From: Dehalococcoidales bacterium
Lineage (GTDB): Bacteria; Chloroflexota; Dehalococcoidia; Dehalococcoidales; RBG-16-60-22
Length of the DNA: 8,140 bases
Reading direction: 5' to 3'
Assembly (NCBI GenBank): GCA_030628245.1
Contig: DAOVRI010000074.1
Span: 1 to 8,140 of the forward strand
Below are positions 5,001-8,140 of the stretch, one piece after another (the stretch's first letter is position 1; each line of letters begins with the position of its first letter). Below the pieces are notes generated by a model. That model was given only the letters and a program-made list of their open reading frames with translations, did no database searches and had not been told where the DNA came from. The translations under genes were made by a program, and so were the position numbers.

Positions 5001-6188
5001 TTACCAGCCCCTTTCGAAAATCATGTTAACCAGCGTGCCGCCGTCGCCGCCGAGCGTATCCGTCATGCCGAGTCTGGCGCCTTCCACCTGCCGCTCCGGC
5101 TCCACCTCTCCCCTCAATTGTTTGACCACTTCGTACACCTGCCCGGCTCCGGTAGCGCCGATAGGGTGTCCTTTCGCCTTCAGTCCGCCGGAGGGATTAA
5201 CGGCTATCTTCCCGCCGATATCCGCCTCGCCCTTCTCCCAGGCCTCGCCCGCTGTGCCGTAATCGAAGAAGCCGAGGCTTTCGGTGGCAATCAGGCTGGC
5301 GATGCTGAAGCAGTCGTGCAGCTCGCAGAGGTCGATATCCTGCGGCTTTAAACCGGCCTCTTCGTAAGCCCGCTGCGACGATATTTCGCGCGCCCTGATT
5401 CTCGGCAGGTAGTCGCTCTGGTTGCCGAGCGGACCGCAGGAAGACTGCCCCGTGCCGGTGATGTAGACCGGCTTGCCGGTGAGCTTTTTAGCGACCTCTT
5501 CCGAGGCCAGCACCACAGTGGCGGCGCCGTCGGAGAACGGACAGCAGTCGTGCAGGGTGAGCGGGGTGGACACCATGAAGCTGCCGAGCACCTTCTCGAC
5601 GGTCATATCGGCGTTCTTGCCGAAGAACTGAGCCCTGGGGTTGGCGCTGCCGTGCTTGTAGGACTGTATGGAAACGCGGGCCATCTGCTCCCGCAGTTTC
5701 TGTAAAGGGATTTTGTAGGTATCGGCGTAAAGGTGGGTCAGCATGGCGAAGACGGCCGGGAAGGTGATACCGGCAGGGTATTCGTAGCGGGCATCGCTGA
5801 ACATGGCGAAGGTCCTCGTCGCCAGGCCGGTGCCCATCGTGGCCGCCCTCTCGACGCCGCCCGCCAGGACGATATCGTAGTAGCCGGAAGCCACCCAAAT
5901 AAAGGCGTCCCTGATAGCCATGCTGGCCGAAGCGCAGGCGCCCTCGTAGCGGTTGGCAGGCACGTACAGGCAGCCGATATTCTCGGCGGCGAAGGACTGC
6001 ACCATTCCCTGTCCCTCGGCGAAATCACCCAGCACGTTGCCGATGAACAGGGCTTTGATATCCTTGGGTTTCAGGTTCGATTCCGTAATCGCTTCCATGG
6101 CGGCTTCGGCGAATAATTCGACCTCTGTCTTTTCCTGAGGGCCGCTGAACTTCGTTTCGCCCACGCCGACCACGGCTACTTTTTTCAT
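5001..6188 (-). CDS. SCP2/SCP-x type thiolase (acetyl-CoA acetyltransferase-like)
   Basis: 395 residues, usual for this branch of the thiolase superfamily. The nucleophile is Cys85 in YEGACASASMAI. ELHDCFS (289-295) supplies His291 and Cys293, which in SCP2 thiolases takes the role of the second catalytic cysteine. NPSGGLKAKGHPIGATG (331-347) holds the oxyanion His341. The end reads TDTLGGDGGT rather than the CxGGG of classical thiolase I/II, as expected for this subgroup. Reaction: thiolytic cleavage of a 3-ketoacyl-CoA or the reverse condensation; direction and chain length are not evident. The minus-strand Shine-Dalgarno AGGAGGT (6194-6200) is optimal and fixes the ATG at 6186-6188. First gene of an operon with DUF35; together with the convergent acyl-CoA dehydrogenase it suggests a beta-oxidation-like route, though no hydratase or hydroxyacyl-CoA dehydrogenase is present here. 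Confidence 0.93.
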   Translation of the reverse strand: MKKVAVVGVGETKFSGPQEKTEVELFAEAAMEAITESNLKPKDIKALFIGNVLGDFAEGQGMVQSFAAENIGCLYVPANRYEGACASASMAIRDAFIWVASGYYDIVLAGGVERAATMGTGLATRTFAMFSDARYEYPAGITFPAVFAMLTHLYADTYKIPLQKLREQMARVSIQSYKHGSANPRAQFFGKNADMTVEKVLGSFMVSTPLTLHDCCPFSDGAATVVLASEEVAKKLTGKPVYITGTGQSSCGPLGNQSDYLPRIRAREISSQRAYEEAGLKPQDIDLCELHDCFSIASLIATESLGFFDYGTAGEAWEKGEADIGGKIAVNPSGGLKAKGHPIGATGAGQVYEVVKQLRGEVEPERQVEGARLGMTDTLGGDGGTLVNMIFERGW

Positions 6189-6241
6189 AACAGACCTCCT
6201 GTCCCGGCTCTAAAATAAGTAATTTCTATTGGGTACGATTA

Positions 6242-6271
6242 ATTATACGTGGTTAAAACCTAATCTTGCAA
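6242..6271 (-). promoter_or_regulatory. Candidate promoter of the thiolase-DUF35 operon
   Basis: On the minus strand TTGCAA (6266-6271) is followed after 18 nt by a perfect TATAAT (plus-strand ATTATA at 6242-6247). The start of transcription would be near 6235, leaving a leader of roughly 45 nt that contains the strong AGGAGGT ribosome site. Its -35 box is the same six bases used by the opposite promoter. A GGTT-AA-AACC inverted repeat (6251-6260) lies in the spacer. Confidence 0.55.
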
Positions 6272-6294
6272 AACGGCTCCGTATAACTCATAAT
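6266..6294 (+). promoter_or_regulatory. Candidate promoter of the DUF169 gene
   Basis: TTGCAA (6266-6271, 4 of 6 to the -35 consensus) and CATAAT (6289-6294, 5 of 6 to the -10 consensus) are separated by 17 nt. The predicted start, near 6301, gives a leader of about 39 nt before the ATG at 6340. ACGG (6273-6276) and CCGT (6279-6282) form a small inverted repeat in the spacer. The -35 hexamer is its own reverse complement and is shared with the minus promoter. Confidence 0.5.
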
Positions 6295-6339
6295 TGTAGC
6301 TGCTCATAAATCTGTTTTTACACAGGAGGGACGAATCGC

Positions 6340-7110
6340 ATGACAACATTAAGCGAGTACAACCGTTACGGAGAAGAGCTTGAGAAATTATTGATATTGA
6401 GGACTTCTCCCCTCGCCGTAAAAATGCTGGAGAAAGAGGCGGACATCCCGGAGGGCGCCGTAAGGCCGAAGAAAGACCGGGGTATCCATATTGCCCAGTG
6501 CCAGGCCTTCGCCATGTCCCGCCGCCAGAAAGAGACGGTGGCCATGCTGAAGGAGGATAACTGGTGCTTTGCGGCTCTTATTGCCTACGGACTGGTGGAT
6601 AAACCGGACGACCCCGAGTTTCAGCGGTTCCTGGCTTTCCCCACTTTCCCGAGAGACAAATACGTCGGCATCGTCTCCGCCCCCATGAAGACGGCTAATT
6701 TCGAGCCTGATATCGTGGTTATCTATTCCAACACCTCCCAGTTGAGAAACTTGCTGATGCCGACACATTTTTTCAGTGAAGAGGCTAAGGTGAACTCTCA
6801 CTTCTTCCCCCCGGCCTGCGCTTACCAGATTGTGCCGGTAATGGCGGACGGCCAGCTTATGGTTACCCTGCCCGACCCCGGCGATTATACCCGGGCGCTG
6901 GCCGGAGAAGACGAGATTATCCTTTCCGTGCCGAAGGACAAAATCGGAAAGCTGGTAGAAGGAGTCAGGCAGATAGAAGAGGGGGATTTCGGGTATGCCC
7001 GCGCCCTGATGTATATGCAGCACGATTTCCGCCAGCCCCCCATGTATCAGACGTTATTCAAGCGGTGGGGACTTTACGATGAGGGGGAAGGGAAAAAGTG
7101 GAAGAAGTAA
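6340..7110 (+). CDS. DUF169 family protein
   Basis: 256 residues, soluble, with no signal peptide. The signature LRTSPLAVKML (20-30), the IPEGAVRPKKD run (36-46), IAQCQAFAMSRR (51-62), AMLKEDNWCF (68-77), VGIVSAPMKTANFEPDIVVIY (split over 109-129) and PDPGDYTRALAGEDE (178-192) are the conserved landmarks of the DUF169 family as I know it. No biochemical role of the family is established to my knowledge. Three cysteines, at 54, 76 and 160, sit in conserved-looking blocks and could bind a metal or cluster, which is inference only. AGGAGG (6324-6329) lies 10 nt before the ATG. The gene stands alone on its strand, divergent from the thiolase operon with which it seems to share a control region, and its stop is 6 bp from the opposing gene. 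Confidence 0.85.
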   Translation: MTTLSEYNRYGEELEKLLILRTSPLAVKMLEKEADIPEGAVRPKKDRGIHIAQCQAFAMSRRQKETVAMLKEDNWCFAALIAYGLVDKPDDPEFQRFLAFPTFPRDKYVGIVSAPMKTANFEPDIVVIYSNTSQLRNLLMPTHFFSEEAKVNSHFFPPACAYQIVPVMADGQLMVTLPDPGDYTRALAGEDEIILSVPKDKIGKLVEGVRQIEEGDFGYARALMYMQHDFRQPPMYQTLFKRWGLYDEGEGKKWKK

Positions 7111-7116
7111 ACGTCT

Positions 7117-7620
7117 CTAGCGCAGGCGGGTGACGGCCATGTAAATGCCGATGCCGATGCCTACCAGGTCGAAGATTATCCGGAACGGGCTGAGGGAGAC
7201 GCTCCCGAAAGTAAAGATATTCACCAGGTAGGCTATCACCACGGCTATACTACCTGTTATCGCCAGCCAGATGCCCCTCTTCTTGTTTACCGAGCGACTG
7301 ACCACCTCGCCGATGGCATATCCGACTCCCGCCGCTAGGAGCAGGTTGAGGAAAAAGAAGGGCAGGATATTCTCTATGATTCCCCAGACAATACCGATGA
7401 CTATGGCCATCACCAGCGCCGCCCCCGCCGCCCTGAGGTAGTACCCGGAGGACATACGGTAAGTGGGCAGTTTATAGAGCCTGGCACACTCCCGGCACCT
7501 GGCCCCCACCGGTGTTTGCACCATGCATTTAGGGCATATCGGCTTGCCGCATTTTCCGCAACGGAGGCCTGTCTCTACATCCGGGTGCGTGGCGCATCTT
7601 AATGTTTCCGACTCGGTCAT
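7117..7620 (-). CDS. Zinc-ribbon/B-box-like membrane protein of unknown function
   Basis: 167 residues. The N-terminal cytosolic part has eight potential zinc ligands, Cys9, His12, Cys21, Cys24, Cys29, Cys32, Cys42 and Cys45, a B-box-like cross-braced pattern found in front of rhomboid-like and other membrane domains. After a linker at about 46-60 come about four hydrophobic segments (roughly 61-83, 86-107, 116-138 and 146-164), ending in a short basic tail. No catalytic residues of a rhomboid protease (GxSG and His) are visible in the membrane part, so I do not call it a protease. Its ATG overlaps the TGA of plsY (ATGA, 7617-7620) and has only a weak ribosome site, so it is translationally coupled to plsY. 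Its role could lie in membrane lipid synthesis, but only context says so. Confidence 0.75.
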   Translation of the reverse strand: MTESETLRCATHPDVETGLRCGKCGKPICPKCMVQTPVGARCRECARLYKLPTYRMSSGYYLRAAGAALVMAIVIGIVWGIIENILPFFFLNLLLAAGVGYAIGEVVSRSVNKKRGIWLAITGSIAVVIAYLVNIFTFGSVSLSPFRIIFDLVGIGIGIYMAVTRLR

Positions 7621-8140
7621 TCCGGGTTTTCCTTTTTCGCAACGCGTTTTCGGTGAACCCAGGCCTTCCTATCGCCGATATCACGGTCGAAAAGAAGTCG
7701 ATTTAACAACAAATGACCCATCCCGATATTCCTGGCCTCGGTCGCCGGCTGCGCGGTGAGCCGCTTGATAATTATTATTAACGCCATGGCCAGATATCCC
7801 ATCGTTAATGACAGGGGTTCCCGGAAAATCGCGCTGGCTATGGGCAGTATTACCATCCCCACGAATATCGGCACCGGCGTCCGGCGTGTGATGACGGCGA
7901 CGGCAGCGCCGATAGCAAAGAAGGCTATAGTCGCCCAGGGCGTTATATCATTTATCAAAGGCAGTATGATGATTATACCCAGGCTTGTCGCAACCCCCCG
8001 GCCCCCGTGAAAGCGGAGAAAGACCGACCAGTTGTGCCCGACGACGGCGGCCAGGCCGACCGCAAGCTGCTGTCCGGCATCCAGCCCCAGTTTCAAGGCT
8101 ATTAATACCATCAACATACCCTTGAAAAAGTCGAAAATAC
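7617..8140 (-). CDS. plsY: Glycerol-3-phosphate acyltransferase PlsY, N-terminus cut by right edge
   Basis: The frame stays open to the right edge, so the gene begins outside the window; 173 residues remain. The first visible residues (IFDFFKG) match the LDxLKG start of the second membrane region in PlsY, so the first methionine inside the window (8115-8117) is internal and not the start. GHNWSVFLRF followed by GGRGVATSLG is motif 2, which binds the phosphate of the acyl donor; Ser stands where Pro is usual in GHxxPVF. Several hydrophobic helices follow. The region ATEARNIGMG may correspond to the motif normally written (R/H)xENI, here degenerate. PlsY moves an acyl group from acyl-phosphate to glycerol 3-phosphate at the inner face of the cytoplasmic membrane. 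The C-terminal tail of about 30 charged residues (DRDIGDRKAW onward) is longer than in many homologues. Confidence 0.88.
   Translation of the reverse strand, partial: IFDFFKGMLMVLIALKLGLDAGQQLAVGLAAVVGHNWSVFLRFHGGRGVATSLGIIIILPLINDITPWATIAFFAIGAAVAVITRRTPVPIFVGMVILPIASAIFREPLSLTMGYLAMALIIIIKRLTAQPATEARNIGMGHLLLNRLLFDRDIGDRKAWVHRKRVAKKENPE

Noticed and set aside
6388..7023. 211-codon open frame antisense to the DUF169 gene
   Set aside because: It is a shadow of the DUF169 gene, with a His- and Gly-rich translation, no motif and no ribosome site.
7111..7116. Terminator between the convergent DUF169 and zinc-ribbon genes
   Set aside because: Only 6 bp separate the two stops and no hairpin with a T-run is visible, so termination must occur within the opposing gene or by Rho.
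8115..8117. ATG at 8117 as the start of PlsY
   Set aside because: The frame stays open to the edge and the residues upstream (IFDFFKG) match the PlsY family, so this methionine is internal.

Overview
The window looks like a piece of chromosome from an anaerobic bacterium with many acyl-CoA and molybdopterin enzymes. GC content is moderate, slightly over half by eye, and genes are tightly packed in short operons. The gene mix points to a Chloroflexota/Dehalococcoidia-like organism: a DMSO-reductase-family molybdoenzyme, a MeaB-type GTPase, an acyl-CoA dehydrogenase, an SCP2-type thiolase with a DUF35 partner, a DUF169 protein and PlsY. Desulfobacterota or another subsurface lineage cannot be excluded. 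The assignment is inference from gene content; no rRNA or other marker is present.

Layout. (1) 1-842, plus: C-terminal part of a molybdopterin oxidoreductase, cut by the left edge. (2) 843-1393: the only long gene-free stretch. It holds a 9-bp inverted repeat (924-959), a GC-rich cluster of hairpins that looks like a dispersed intergenic repeat (1097-1279), and a candidate promoter with an operator-like palindrome (1316-1363). (3) 1394-4410, plus: a three-gene operon with gaps of 15-17 nt, encoding a two-domain cupin-like protein, a MeaB/ArgK-type GTPase and an acyl-CoA dehydrogenase. (4) 6188-4413, minus: a convergent operon encoding an SCP2-type thiolase, a DUF35 zinc-ribbon/OB protein and a 60-residue piece that resembles only the tail of a tyrosine-phosphatase-like family. 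(5) 6189-6339: a divergent promoter region in which a single palindromic TTGCAA can serve as the -35 box of both promoters. (6) 6340-7110, plus: a DUF169 protein. (7) 8140-7117, minus: PlsY, cut by the right edge, overlapping by 4 nt with a zinc-ribbon membrane protein.

How the genes may work together. The acyl-CoA dehydrogenase and the thiolase/DUF35 pair could supply the first and last steps of breakdown of an acyl-CoA. MeaB-type GTPases protect and load B12-dependent acyl-CoA mutases, so the plus operon may serve a branched or short-chain acyl-CoA route whose mutase lies elsewhere. The two-domain cupin protein is the least understood member. Its halves are repeats exactly 160 codons apart, and both carry Gln where classical cupins have the metal-binding Glu. 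PlsY makes lysophosphatidic acid for membrane lipids and is unrelated to the acyl-CoA degradation genes.

No tRNA, rRNA, CRISPR array, transposase or phage gene was seen. The most interesting items are the two-domain cupin protein with its mutase-less MeaB neighbour, the shared -35 divergent promoter, the orphan phosphatase tail and the nested hairpin repeat.
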